Assembly (NCBI RefSeq): GCF_003073045.1
Contig: NC_037595.1
Span: forward strand, 620,001-684,000
Direction: 5' to 3'
DNA from: Pomacea canaliculata
Lineage: Eukaryota > Mollusca > Gastropoda > Architaenioglossa > Ampullariidae
DNA: 64,000 nucleotides
Shown: positions 11,540 to 25,000 of the stretch, in pieces
Position numbering within the stretch: position 1 is the stretch's first letter
How the letters are laid out: the number at the start of each line of letters is the position of its first letter
Notes under the pieces: generated by a model
Database searches by the model: none
The model's input: only the letters and a program-made list of their open reading frames with translations
What the model was told of the DNA's origin: nothing
Translations under genes and position numbers: made by a program

Positions 11540-11992
11540 GGTGCCACACTTGACCTTACAGTACATAGAGGGTTAGCTGTCACACTTGACCCCACAGTGC
11601 CCAGTCTACAGTACATAGGGGGTTAACTGCCTCACTTCACCCCACAGTGTACAGCGTACAGTACGTAGAGGGTTAACTGTCACACTTGACCTTTCAGTGC
11701 CCAGCCTACAATACATAGGTTAACGGTCACACTTGACTGTGCAGTGCACAGCCTACAGTACGTAGAAGTACATAGAAGGTTAACTGTCACACTTGACCTT
11801 ACAGTGCACAGCCTACAATACATAGGTTAACTGTCACACTTGACTGTGCAGTGCACAGCCTACAGTACGTAGAAGTACATAGAGGGTTAATTGTCACACT
11901 TGACCTTACAGTGCACAGCGTACAGTACATAGAAGGTTAATTGTCACACCTGACCCCACAGTGCACAGCCTACAGTACATAGAGGGTTAACG
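11540..11992. repeat. 45-66-bp minisatellite
   Basis: Eight or so copies built from GGTTAACTGTCACACTTGAC, CAGTGCACAGCCTACAGTAC and ATAGAGG blocks, with an extra GTAGAAGTACATAG block in some units. Confidence 0.92.
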
Positions 11993-12577
11993 ACTCCCAG
12001 TCATTTCCTGGCGGCGGACTTGAGGAGATGACACAGAGCCATCTCGGTACCCGTTCCATCTACACTCGGCTGTGTACCCACTTCCCTGCTACTTGCTGGG
12101 CCAAGGGGAGGAAATCTGCGGGAGGAAACTCCTGACGTCTCTCGTCTTGCTATTTGCTCCCCTCCACCCGCCATTCCTTGACCCCCACCCTTCTGCCGGC
12201 TTTCACTCTTCATGCCGAAATGGCGGCGCCCGAGAAACATCGATCTTTGAGCTGGCCAACCGCCACCACCCTCCAGCCCACACCCTCCACCCCCCCCCCC
12301 ACACACGCACGCACGCACGCACAGATCCTGCAGTGTGCAAGGAGCAGATGGTCAGATGCAGAGAAGGTACACGGACCTTGGTGTGGGTGGGTGGATGCTG
12401 GCGGCCATGTTTTCTTCAGGTTGGGACGGCGCATGCGCGTGTTTTTGAGTAGTGTGACTATTGGGAGGTTGTCAGCCCTTGTTGCCCTCGTGTGTTGTTG
12501 CCGCGTCCCTGCTGGCAGCAACGTCCACCACAACATCACGCAGGGGACAGCAGCCGGGAAACTCCCTCCCCTCGCTA
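11993..12577. other. unique GC-rich island, no gene recognised
   Basis: Both strands carry open frames of 105-153 codons because the sequence is GC-rich, including a poly-C run near 12290-12300 and a short ACGC repeat at 12304-12321. None shows a recognisable domain. Confidence 0.4.
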
Positions 12578-12579
12578 CA

Positions 12580-12654
12580 CTAGGGCTAGGGGTAGGGGTA
12601 AGAGGTAGGGGCTAGGGGTTAGGGGTAAGAGGTAGGGGCTAGGGGTAGGGGACT
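12580..12654. repeat. telomere-like GGGGTA/GGGGCTA short array
   Basis: Tandem TAGGGGCTAGGGGTAGGGG-type units with one exact TTAGGGG. The period is near 28 bp (CTAGGGG, TAGGGG, TAAGAGG, TAGGGG). It resembles degenerate telomeric repeats but is too short and too irregular to be a telomere. Confidence 0.75.
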
Positions 12655-12930
12655 ATCCAAGGGTGGACTAGCTGTCACTTTGTACTAATTGCTTGCTGGC
12701 GTGGTGACCACCTGTAGCCAGTACATTCAGAACACAATCTGTCCTAGTCCCAGCCCCGAGTCCCTAAGGATGTACAGCTAAATATCGACACTAATAATAA
12801 AAGGATGACAAGTTCGGCGCCTTGTGGGATTGGGCGCCATCTTACAGTGTTTACAGATGCTAGATGTTTGTTGTTGTCACATCACAGGGTCCACGCCGTG
12901 CAATCAAGTGTTGTTATTTCTCTTGGCATT

Positions 12931-13183
12931 CCAGTCTTTCTCCAATGTTTCTCCTGTATTCCAGTCTTTCTCCAATGTTTCTCCTGTATTCCAGTCTTTC
13001 TCCAATGTTTCTCCTGTATTCCAGTCTTCCTCCAATGTTTCTCCTGCATTCCAGTCTTCCTCCAATGTTTCTCCTGTATTCCAGTCTTTCTCCAATGTTT
13101 CTCCTGTATTCCAGTCTTTCTCCAATGTTTCTCCTGTATTCCAATCTTTCTCCAATGTTTCTCCTGTATTCCAGTCTTTCTCC
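12931..13183. repeat. 30-bp minisatellite
   Basis: About 8.4 nearly identical copies of a 30-bp unit containing CAGTCTTTCTCCAATGTTTC then TCCTGTATTC. Few point differences separate copies. The length is a multiple of 3, so several frames on both strands stay open with 10-residue periods. Confidence 0.96.
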
Positions 13184-13837
13184 TGATCATCAGTATTTAT
13201 CTCGCATTTCTCACACGTCACACGATGATCTTCCTCGCTGACCCTGCTCACCCTGTTGCAGGAGCTTAGGCAAGCCCATGACACCACCTGCAAACCCTGT
13301 CCACTGGTGTGACGACAGCTGTGTACAAGAATGTCGGCACACACACGGTGACCACGGACTGTAGGGGCTGGCCCCGCTATTGCCAGCAGGGTTCACAGCG
13401 ACATCTGTGGCGACTGAGCCCCTAGACATTACTTTCATTGCCGGCTGGGATGGGATGTGAACACCAAGCATCTGGCTAACGTGGTCACAAAGAGGAATGG
13501 TTCACAGACAGAATGGTTTCACAGTCACCATAGCGACCTGAGCTCGTTTTTACCGTTCATTGAACGACTTTTATTTTTCCCGTCTGCTGGCTCCACAGTT
13601 TGTCTGTCCATCACAGCGACACTGTGAACTGTTGTCTGTGTCTGTCCTACGGTCGTTGTCGTAAGGCACAGGGACGTGGCTGCCTTGGTGGTGAGCGAGT
13701 GTGGAACCTGTCCTGACTTTGGCACGTTTGTTGTTATTTATTTACTTTGCATTGCTTGTTTGCACACGTCACAGACACGGAAATCGTTTGTATCCACAGC
13801 AGCTTAGCTGTTCAACGTGCGTGCGTACATGCATACA
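13184..13837. other. unique spacer, no gene seen
   Basis: Single-copy sequence between the 30-bp array and the CA repeat. No coding frame that I can support. Confidence 0.4.
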
Positions 13838-14009
13838 CAAACACACACACAAACACACACACAAACACACACACAAACACACACACACAAACACACAAAC
13901 ACATAAACACACACTCAAATACACACAAAAAAAAACACACAAGCACATAAACACACACACACACACAAACACACACACAACACACACACACACAAACACA
14001 CAACACACA

Positions 14010-14074
<65 letters not shown>

Positions 14075-14256
14075 CACACACACAAACACACACACACACA
14101 AACACACAAACACACACACACACACACACAAACACAACACACACACAAACACACACAAACACACACACAAACACACACACAACACACACACAAACACACA
14201 AACACACACACACACACACACACACAACACACACAAACACACAAACACACACACAA

Positions 14257-14314
<58 letters not shown>

Positions 14315-14335
14315 CCACGCACACACACAAACACA
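13838..14335. repeat. (CA)n microsatellite, ~500 bp
   Basis: Long CA tract interrupted by CAAACACA and CAACACA steps, with a pure stretch of more than 60 bp near 14010-14070. It produces long Thr-His frames on plus and Val-Cys frames on minus that are not genes. Confidence 0.98.
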
Positions 14336-16325
14336 CAAGCACAAGAAAGACAACTCGTGGCCGGTTATCTGCCCGGCAAGATGGCGTAGCACTGGCGGCT
14401 GCATCATCACTAATTTGTATTCGTTTTCCTTCCTTTGTTTTGTGCGGAGGGGAAGACATTATAAGCGAGGGAGAATAGTTTAGTCGACTTTTAATCATTT
14501 TTGTGAATGTTTTTCTTAGCGGGATGGACATGGATGTCATCTTGACTCTCATTGGTCCATGACTGATGTCACCTGTCTAAGTTATTTTTATTTGTACTGG
14601 TCACTGTAGAGGCTTTATTCAGTTTCCATAGCAGCAAAAAAGATAAAAAAATTATTCTCCTAAATAATTCCGTTGTATGAATGTATGACAAACACCAGGA
14701 ATAAATTATAATTTTATATCCCATAATATTCCTCCCATTTCTGACGCTGCAGCTTCGTCTAGGGGAAGGGAAGGGTTCAAGTTTCATGTCACAAAATCTC
14801 CGAAAACAAAATGTCCCGAGGTAAAGGCCTGCGCTGTCCCATCTCATTTCACACCCTCCAGTTGTCTCCCCTCCAGTTGTCTCCCCTCCAATTCTCTCCC
14901 CTCCAGTTGTCTGTGACAGGAGCTCGGCACCTCGTGCAGGCAGAGTTGTCTGCCGCGGACACAGGCCGCCCTGAGAAGACCAGCGCCAGGGGACACACGC
15001 TCCTACAGAAGTGGTTGACATGCAGCGAGTAGGGGCGCCCCCTACAGGGACCCGAGGCTGGCGACCTGCACGTCCTGCTGTCAGCTGCTGTCCCGCCTGT
15101 CGGACCGTCATGAGACTGGCCACCACCTGACCTTCAGGGGACTGAAGACCTGGAGATGCAGCCTTGAGGGGTCTGCACCTTGTGAAGTGGAGGTGGAGCA
15201 ACAGAATCAGTGAGGCCCCATGACGGGGCCGTCAGGACTGGCGATACCTGGGACGCCCTCACAGGGCCGGACACTCAGCAAGTTGAGGAGGGGAAACCCA
15301 CAGGGGCCGTGGACAAGCAGACATACACCGACAATGTACGGACACTCACAGGGGACACAGCAAAGGAAGACTGACAACTTACGGAGACCCACAGGGATTG
15401 CGGTCACTACAGAGGAGGGCCGGTGATTCCAGGAGACGTTCCCTAGTTTGCAGGTGGTCACGCGTGCTTGCATGCTACACACCGGCACGTGTAGCACGTG
15501 CAGACCTTTCTCGTTGTGCCCCTCCTCCCGCTGCCAGCTCTCAAAATATTTTGCAAGCAATTTCAAACGAAGCCATGCATGAGGCAAACAGTAATCTCGT
15601 TATCTCCCCTGTGCTTAGTCAGGTGACCCGTCCCATGATTCCTCGCGGGGTTTGAACTTTGAAGGCCGCGCTTATCTCCCCGCAAAACTGTGAGAGCCGG
15701 GAGGGGGAGGTAGTGGGGGCTGGGGGGGGGCTGCCCGCCGATTGCGTGGCCAAAGCACGAACAGTGTGGAGGCCCCCAAGTGACGGCCAGCAGACAGACA
15801 GACAGGGACAGACAGACAGACAGACAGACAGGGACAGACAGACAGACAGGGACAGACAGCCTCTGCCCCACACACTCCTTGTTCTGACGACCGCAGACAG
15901 GGATCCTGTATCATGGACACGGACACTAGAGCTCACTTTCTGCCCCACTCCAGCGCGCGGCCAAAGTTGAGAGGTCAAGTGACGCACAAAATCAATTTAG
16001 CCGGCGATTGCCTCCCCCCCCATCACCTCCTCCACCACCATCACCACCACCTCCTCCTCCCTGTCATAACTGTGCTCGCCACGCTGCAGTGCTTCCAACA
16101 GCAGGGGTGGTATTGGGGGTGTGGGGATGGAGGGACTGCGGCTGATGCGCTTGAGAAGTGGAGCTGAGGATGGGGCGAGCGGTAGGCGATGGTACGAGAG
16201 GAGCAGACGACACCGTCGCCAGTCCCTCCCTGTAGTCGACTCGTTAGTCGTCTTGCACGTTCCTGAGCCACACACACGCAGCGCGTGCAGAGTATGCGAC
16301 TGAGCACAACGTGAGTCAAGTGAGC
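14336..16325. other. 2-kb unique island with small repeats, no gene recognised
   Basis: It contains a four-copy 14-bp CTCCCCTCCAGTTGT repeat (14855-14905) and a GACAGACAGACAGG tract (15788-15860). The minus-strand frame at 14569-15201 (210 codons) has no recognisable domain and crosses the small repeat. An AT-rich patch at 14590-14730 separates two GC-rich parts. Confidence 0.4.
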
Positions 16326-19245
16326 AACAAACAACATGGCCACAGACACAAACAACATGGCCACAGACACAGACAACATGGCCACAGAAACTAACAACAT
16401 GGCCACAGAAACTAACAACATGGCCACAGAAACAACAACATGGCCACAGAAACTAACAACATGGCCACAGAAACAGACAACATGGCCACAGAAACTAACA
16501 ACATGGCCACAGAAACTAACAACATGGCCACAGAAACAGACAACATGGCCACAGAAACAGACAACATGGCCACAGAAACTAACAACATGGCCACAGAAAC
16601 TAACAACATGGCCACAGAAACAGACAACATGGCCACAGAAACTTACAACATGGCCACAGAAACTAACAACATGGCCACAGAAACTAACAACATGGCCACA
16701 GAAACTAACAACATGGCCACAGAAACAGACAACATGGCCACAGAAACAGACAACATTGTCACAGAAACTTACAACATGGCCACAGACACAAACAACATGG
16801 CCACAGAAACTAACAACATGGCCACAGACACTAACAACATGGCACAGAAACTTACAACATGGCCACAGAAACAGACAACGCCACAGAAACTAACAACATG
16901 GCCACAGAAACAGACAACATGTCACAGAAACTTACAACATGGCCACAGAAACTAACAACATGGCCACAGAAACTAACACAACATGGCCACAGAAACTAAC
17001 AACATGGCCACAGAAACTAACAACATGGCCACAGAAACTAACAACATGGCCACAGAAACTAACAACATGGCCACAGAAACTTACAACATGCCACAGAAAC
17101 TAACAACATGCCACAGCACAGAAACTAACAACATGGCCACAGAAACAACAACATGGCCACAGAAACTAACAACATGGCCACAGAAACTACAACATGGCCA
17201 CAGAAACTAACAACAGGCCACAGAAACTACAACATGGCCACAGAAACTAACAACATGGCCACAGAAACTAACAACATGGCCACAGAAACACACAACATGG
17301 CCACAGAAACTAACAACATGGCCACAGAAACTAACAACATGGCCACAGAAACTAACAACATGGCCACAGAAACTAACAACATGGCCACAGAAACTGCCAC
17401 AGAAACAACATGGCCACAGAAACAACAACATGCCACAGAAACTTACAACATGGCCACAGGAAACTAACAACATGGCCACAGAAACTAACAACATGGCCAC
17501 AGAAACTAACAACATGGCCACAGAAACACAACAACATGGCCACAGAAACTAACAACATGGCCACAGAAACTAACAACATGGCCACAGAAACTAACAAACA
17601 TGCCACAGAAACACAACATGGCACAGAAACTAACAACATGGCCACAGAAACTAACAACATGGCCACAGAACAGAACTTACAACATGGGCCACAGAAACAC
17701 GACAACATGGCACAGAAACTAACAACATGGCACAGAAACTAACAACATGGCCACAGAACACACACAACATGGCCACAGAAACTACAACATGGCCACAGAA
17801 ACAACAACATGCCACAGAAATTACAACATGGCCACAGAAACTACACAACATGGCCACAGAAACTAACAAACACGGCCACAGAAACTAACAACATTGGCCA
17901 CAGAAAACACACAACATTGGCCACAGAAACTAACAACATTGGCCACAGAAACAGACAACATTGCCACAGAAACACACAACATGGCCACAGAAACAAACAA
18001 CATGGCCACAGAAACTACAACAGCCACAGAAAAACAACATGGCCACAGAAAACTAACAACATGGCCACAGAAACAGACAACATTGCCACAAACAGACAAC
18101 ATTGCCACAGAACACACAACATGGCCACAGTGGCCACAGACAACATGCCACAGAAACTAACAACATGCCACAGAAACAGACACATGCCACGACAACAACA
18201 TTGCCACAGAAACTAACAACATGGCCACAGACTACAACATGGCCACAGAAACTAACAACATGCCACAGAAACAGACAACATGGCCACAGAAACAGACAAC
18301 ATTGCCACAGAAACTAACAACATGGCCACAGAAACAGACAACATGGCCACAGAAACACACAACATGGCCACAGAAACAGACAACATGGCCACAGAAACAG
18401 ACAACATTGCCACAGAAACACACAACATGGCCACAGAAACAGACAACATGGCCACAGAAACACACAACATGGCCACAGAAACTAACAACATGGCCACAGA
18501 AACACACAACATGGCCACAGAAACAGACAACATTGCCACAGAAACACACAACATCCACAGAAACAACAACATCACAGAAACTAAACAACATGGCCACAGA
18601 AACAACAACATGGCCACAGAAACAGACAACATGGCCACAGAAAACAGACAACATTGCCACAGAAACACACAACATGGCCACAGAAACAACAACATGGCCA
18701 CAGAAACACACAACATGGCACAGAAACAGACAACATCGGCCACAGAAACAGACACATTGCCACAGAAACACACAACATGCCACAAGCATGCACAGAAACA
18801 CACATGGCCACAGAAACACAGACAACATGCATTGCACAGAAACACACAACATGGCCCAGAAAACACAGAAACACAAACACAGACAAAACATGGCCTACAG
18901 AATCACTCACATGCCACACACAACAACACAACATGGCCCACAGAAAACACTAACAACATGGCCACAGAAACAGACAACATGCACACAGAAACACACAACA
19001 TGGCACAGAACAGACAAATGCCACACACAAACATGGCAGAACACAGCCACAAACACACAACATGCCCAGAACACCCACAGAAACACACACAACACAACAT
19101 GGCCACAGAACACACAACCTGGGCACACACATGGCCACAGAAACATAACAACATGGCCACAGACAACTTACAACATGGCCACAGAAACTGCTACAACATC
19201 CACAGAAACTTACACATGGCCACAGAAAACAAAACACATGGCCAC
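16326..19245. repeat. 21-bp minisatellite, ~2.9 kb
   Basis: More than 120 copies of a 21-bp unit, core AACATGGCCACAGAAACTA, with a second variant ending ACAGAC. The first third is regular and keeps 7-residue periodic frames (ATETNNM). Beyond about 17.1 kb, single-base gains and losses break the period repeatedly, and by 18.7-19.2 kb many units are truncated. The frames it creates (Met-Ala-Thr-Glu-Thr repeats on plus, Val-Ser-Val-Ala-Met-Leu repeats on minus) have no flanking coding context. Confidence 0.97.
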
Positions 19246-20469
19246 AGAGCAGCAATGGTCAGTGACGTGCAGGCTACTGAAGACACCACAGTGACGTCAC
19301 AAAGTTTCCTGTCATGGCGACAGACCTCTGACAGTGACTACAGTGTTCTGTGAGAAACATTCTCCTGATGTGAAGTGTTGCTACACACTGTCTGCCAGTC
19401 ATCTGACACTGTCTGTAGACACACGTGTACACATTCACACACACGTGTACACATTCACACACGTGTACATTTTCACACACACACACACACACACACGCGT
19501 GTACACATTCACACACATGTCAGTGACGTGTACAAGTTTGTTTAAAAGTCTTACATCCAAACAAGCGGTGACTACTTACGTGTGCCTGTGCTTGCACGTG
19601 TATGTGTGATTCCGTGTGTGCGTGTGTTGTTTACATGTTTGTGTGTGTCTTAATGTGTGTAGCACGTGTTTACATGTGTCATGTGTGCACTGTGTTTGTG
19701 TGTGTGATGATGTGGATACAGCGACACTGACGGTCTACCAAGAGAGAAACAGACAATACGAGGATTGTGGATTGCTGCCTCTCCTGCTGGTGTCCATGGT
19801 GACTCCTGACATCAGCCTCACCCTCCGACCGCCACTGCAGCCCCGGAAATAAGATTTGGGGGAGAAAAGTGAAAGATGTATGACGGGGAAACAAGGGCCG
19901 CACTGCACCACTGCCCGCAGCTGACAGCACAAACACAGCGCCCCCAGCACGGAAGTGGGCCGCGCTAGCAAAACACGGGGAAGGCGAGGCCACTCTAGGC
20001 GGCAGCGACAGGCACATGGCGACATCTAGTGAGCAGCGTGTCCGTGATGAATGGCGCGGGTAGGGGAGGCAAGTGGACTCCAAGCAGCAAAAGATGAAGA
20101 AGCGAGATGCGGCGAGTGCCAGGGCGGCCAAGCAAGATGGCTGCGGAGGAAGTTGAAGACACCACGTGGTCCACCAAGACATCGGCCGCCGGGCCAGGAG
20201 GACGAGGAACGATCGAAGGCGAGGAACGGGGATGAAAGGTTACCGTCGTCATCGATGACCCAGGGGAGGTAAGCCGCTCGAGAAAAGTAAAACGCCGATC
20301 GGGAGAACGGGAAGGTAGATCAAGGGGAGAGAAAAGCGATGGAAGGTCAGTTATGGTCAAGGGCCTGGAGAAGCGAGGAATCGATCACGTGACTGGATGA
20401 GTCCACCTAAGTCACAGTCAATGAAGGCCAGTGGAAAATCGATTGGTGGAAATTTAATTAATGTGACCT
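19246..20469. other. unique island, no gene recognised
   Basis: It starts with ACACGTGTACACATTCAC repeats (19420-19520) and TGTGTG-rich sequence to 19700. A GC-rich single-copy part follows, with purine-rich ACCGGGG-like words. A minus-strand frame of 167 codons at 19679-20182 shows no domain. It could hold a promoter, but nothing proves it. Confidence 0.4.
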
Positions 20470-20765
20470 TGGGGCGGGGACTGTGTGAGGGCCGTTGAGC
20501 GGGACTGTGTGAGTAGACTGTGGGGCGGGACTGTGTGAGTGAACCGTTGGGCAGGGGACTGTGAGTAGACTGTGGGGCGGGACTGTGGTGAGTGGACTTT
20601 GTAGTGGGCACGTGTGCAGGGACCGTGGGGCGGGGACTGTGTGAGGGGCCGTGGGCGGGCACTGTGTGAGGGCCGTGGGGTGGGACTGAGTAGTGACTGG
20701 GGGCGGGGACTGTGCGAGGGACCGTGGGGCGGGGACTGTGTGAGGGGACCGTGGGGCTGAAGGAG
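20470..20765. repeat. ~26-bp G-rich minisatellite
   Basis: About eleven copies of GGGGCGGGGACTGTGTGAG with GGGACCGT linkers. The minus strand reads as Pro-His-Ser-rich frames without coding value. Confidence 0.93.
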
Positions 20766-21357
20766 TTTGACTGACCTCATCACAAACTTCGTCACAAAGC
20801 AGTGCGCGCCATGTTGTGCTCGTCACATCTCTCACATCTCACCATCGTGTTTACAGGTGTTTGTGTTGACAGTCAGGCAGGTGTCGGCGACTGTGGAGTT
20901 TAAAGGCAACAGATGGAGACTGCTGGGTGTAGAGTGCTGCCCTCTTGTTACGTAACACAATAGTACTGGGGAGCTGTGACGTGTGCTAGAGAGGTCGCTG
21001 TACCTGTAGTCTGGACATTTAAACACTGTTAGGACACCTGGGGCAAGATGGCGGGCTGATGACTGACACAGGTGACAGGGCATGTCGGGTGGCCCCTCCA
21101 AAAAGTGCAGTTGTACAAGACTACAGCTGACTAGACTTGTGACAGTTCGCCGCTGTTGTGAGAGCTGTGACGCACTGTCTCACCTTCTCTCTTGCGAGTC
21201 GTTTGATCAGCTTGACGGAAACAACCCTACCTTGGCACACCCGTCAACACGAGACTACGTCACCACAACAAAATACCTGCAATGTAGCAAAACCATCACA
21301 AGATAATAAAGGTAATAAACATAAAGGTAATAAACATAAAGATTGAGTGTTTACAAG

Positions 21358-21512
21358 GTGTGAATGAGTGATCACGCCATAACGTTACAGTGCTGTTGTC
21401 TGACATGACATGGAGGCTTGTGACAGTGACATCACGCCATAACGTTACAGTGCTGTTGTCTGACATGACGGAGGCTTGTGATAGTGACATCACGCCATAG
21501 CGTTACAGCGCT
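21358..21512. repeat. ~67-bp tandem triplicate
   Basis: Three units, each with ATCACGCCATAACGTTACAG, TGCTGTTGTCTGACATGAC and GGAGGCTTGTGA. It is preceded at 21310-21340 by a doubled TAAAGGTAATAAACA. Confidence 0.9.
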
Positions 21513-21734
21513 GCTAACAAGACATGAAGGATGAGGTCACTGACAGAGACGTGTGTATGGCAGGACATGAAGTGTGTCACGTGAGTGTCAGTAAGTGAAT
21601 ATGACACCCTGTATCCGGAGAAAGGAAAGTTGCCAAGTGAGTGTCAGATGTCCGACATGCTGGCTGTCAGGCGGGGCGGCTACAAGCCAGTGGCTTCCTC
21701 ACGCTCCGTCCTTCATACTCGAGCGCGTCACCGC

Positions 21735-21808
21735 CAGTGGGAGGGGAGGGAAGCCAGGGGAGGAGAGGGGAGGGAAGCCAGGGGAGGAGAGGGGAGGGAA
21801 GCCAGGGG
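21735..21808. repeat. 21-bp GA-rich triplicate
   Basis: Three exact copies of GAGGGGAGGGAAGCCAGGGG plus one base. Frames open across it on both strands are caused by the repeat. Confidence 0.93.
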
Positions 21809-22082
21809 AGGCAAGCGGTGCTGTGCGACTGTTTGTAAACTCTTGTCGTATCGATCTGACGCACGGGAGGAGAAGTCGGGGGGAAAGCAAAGCGCAAGGA
21901 GAAGGAGGAGAAAGAAAATTGTTATTGATTTTTATTCCCGGGTCCGCAGATATGGCGGCCAGAGTCACGGAGGTGATATCCGCACAACTCTTTGTGTTAT
22001 CAATCAAAATAGACGAGAGTTACACCCCTTTCATCCTATGGGAGATCTTCTTTGCCGCGTTTTGCCTGCAGCTTCTGTGTGT

Positions 22083-25000
22083 GTATTGGAGCCTTGTGTT
22101 GATTAGTGCTGTGTGATTAGTGTTATTGGAGCCTTTTAGTGTGTAAGTGTGATTAGTGTTATTGGAGCCTTGTATCGTGATTAGTGTGTATATTAGTGTT
22201 ATTGGAGCCATTGTGTGATTAGTGTGTAGTGATTAGGAGCCTTGTGTGTGATTAGTGGGTAGTGATTAGTGTGTTATTGGAGCCCTGTGTGATTAGTGTG
22301 TAGTGGATTAAGTGTTATGGAGGCTTAGCGGTTGATTAAGTGTTTGATTGTGTTATTAGGGCCTAGTGTGTATTGAGCCTGTGTAGTTAGTGATTAGTGT
22401 TAGTGTGTAGTGGAGTGATTAGTGATGTGTTATTAGCTGGTGTTAGTGTAGTGGATTAGGTTAGTGTTAGTGTTGATGAGCCTTGTGTGGACTTAGTGCC
22501 TATGATAGTTGTTAGCAGGCTTAGTGTGATTGGAGTCTTTAGTGATGCTGTATGAGAGGCCTTGTGTGGATTAGCCGTATGATAGTGTTTATTGGAGCCT
22601 TTGTGTGATTAGTGTGTGTGATTAGTTATTGAGCCTTTGATAGAGTGTTTGTAGTGAATAATCTTCAGAGCTTGTGTATTAGCTGTGTATATTAGTTTAT
22701 TCCAGAGCTTGTGTGATTAGTGTGTGGATAGTGATTGGAGCCTTGTTATAGTTGTATGATTAGTATCTACAACCTTGTGTGATTAGTGTGTAGTGATTAG
22801 TGTTATCTGGAGCCTTGTGTGATAGTGTTCTGTAGTGATAGTTGTGGAGCTCTGCTCGTGATTACCGTGTTGTTAGATTAGTGTTTATTGGAGCCTTGTT
22901 GTATTAGCTGTGTGTATGATTAGTTATCAGAGAACTTGTGTGATTAGTGTGTGTACAGTGATTGGTAGGTCTATCAGAGCTGTTGTGTGATTATTGTATT
23001 GATAGTGTCTATGTCAGAGCCTTGTGTGATTAGTGTGTATTGATTAGTGTCTATCAGGCCTTGTGTGATAGTGTGTCGTGAGTAGTGTCTATCAGAGCCT
23101 TGTGTGATTAGTGTGTAGTGATTAGTAGTAGTCTATCAGAGCCTTGTGTGATTAGTGTTGGAATGATTATGTTATTGGAGCCTGTGTGATTAGTGTGTAG
23201 TGAATTAGTGTTATTGGAGCCTTGTGTGATTAGTTGTTATGAGTAGGTTATTGGAGCCTTGTGTGATTAGTGTGGTAGTGAATTAGTGTTAAATTGGAGG
23301 ACCTTGGTTGTGATTAGTGTTGTAGTTGATTTAGTATCTATCAAGAGCCTTGTGTGATTACGGTGCTGTAGTGAATAGTGTTATTGGAAAAGCCTGTTTT
23401 GATTAGTGTGTGTAGTGATTAGTGATTATTTATTGGAGCCCCCTTGGTGATTAGTTGTGTAGTGGATTATAGGGTCTATTGGAGTCCTTGAGCCGATAGT
23501 GTGTGATTCAGTGTGTACGATGATTAATCTATCAGAGCCTTGTGTGATAGTTGTGTACATTGAATGTGTTATTGGACCTTGGAGTTAGGTTATGATTAGT
23601 GTTATTGAAGCCTTGTGGTGATTAGCTGTGTATGTAAGATATAGGTTATTGAGCCTTGTGTGATTAGTACTGTAGTGATAATGTATCTGGAGCCTGTTGA
23701 TTAGGTATTGATTAGTATCTATTCAGCAGACCTTGTGTGAATTAGGTGTAAGTGAATATTTTATTGAGCCATTATGTATTAGGTCGGAGTAATAGTGTAT
23801 TGGAGCCTTGCTGTGAGTAGTTTCAGTGATTACGTGTTAATGGAGCCTGAGCGATTAGTGTGAAATAGTTGATTAGTATCATCAGAGCCTATCTATCAGA
23901 CCTGTTTGAATAGTGTTAGTTGGAGCCTTGTGGTAGTGGTGTTGAATACTGCTGTTATTGGAGCCTTGTGTATTAGTGTGTTCAGTGATTAGTGTTATTG
24001 GAAGCCTTGGCATGCTGCCATTAGTGGTATGATTAGTATCTATCAGAGCATGTGTATTATACGTGAATAGTGTTATTGAGCCCTTGTTTGATTAGTGTTG
24101 TAGGGATTTAGTGTTATTGGCCTTGTGTGAATTGAGTGTGTAGCTGATTAGGTATCTATCAGAGCCTTGTGGATTATTGTGTAGTGATTAGTGTTGTATT
24201 GAGGCCTTGTGTGATTAGTGTGTAGTGATTAGTGTTATTGGAGCCCTTGTGTATTAGTGTGTAGTGAATAAAAGTATCTATCAGACAGCCTTGTGCTTGA
24301 TTATTGCTGAGTGAATAGTGATTTAGTGTGTCTTCAGCAAGCCTTGTAGTGATTAGTGTGTAGGATTGTGTTATTCAGAGCGGCCTGTGTGATTAGGTGT
24401 ATTGATTGGTATGATAGTAATCTATCAGAGCCTTGTGTAATTTGTGTTATGATTGTAGTCTAGTGTGGAGCTCTGTGTTGATTAGTGTGTAGTGATTAGT
24501 GTTATTGGAGCTTTGTGTGATTAGTGTGTAGTGATTAAGTGTTATTATTGAGCTTGTTGATGTTGTGTGATTAGTGTCTATGATTAGATTGGAGCCTTGT
24601 GTGATTAGTGTGGTAGTTGATTATGTCTATCAGAGCCTTTGTGATTAGTATCATGTGTATTGACCTTGTTATTGGAGTGTGGATGATTAGTGTATATGTG
24701 TCATCTAGCCTTGTGTGATTAGTGATGTAGCTATCTGATTAGTGTCATCAGAGCCTTGTGTGTGTGATGTGCGGCCCTTGCAAGCTGTGTGATTAGTGTT
24801 ATTGATAGTGTTATTGGGAGCCTTGTGTGATTAGTGTGTAGTGATTGTGTTATTGGAGCCTTGTGTGATTAGTGTGTAGTGATTAGTTATTGGAGCCTTG
24901 TGTGATTAGTGTGTAGTGAATGTATAGTATCTATCAGAGCCTTGTGTGATTAGTGGTGTAGTGAATCGTGTTATGGAGTGTGTGATTGTGTGTTAGTGAG

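Noticed and set aside
7402..12000. Direct repeats with spacers resembling a CRISPR array
   Set aside because: Units are head-to-tail without unique spacers, no cas genes are present, and the genome is eukaryotic.
13701..14552. Thr-His-rich and Val-Cys-rich frames of 210-260 codons
   Set aside because: Translation of a CA microsatellite.
16326..19353. Long repetitive open frames (up to 357 codons) in the 21-bp array
   Set aside because: The unit length is a multiple of 3 and both strands stay open. There are no splice sites, signal sequence or unique flanking coding sequence.
21585..22116. Two overlapping 173-codon plus frames
   Set aside because: They overlap each other and cross the 21-bp GA-rich triplicate; neither shows a domain.
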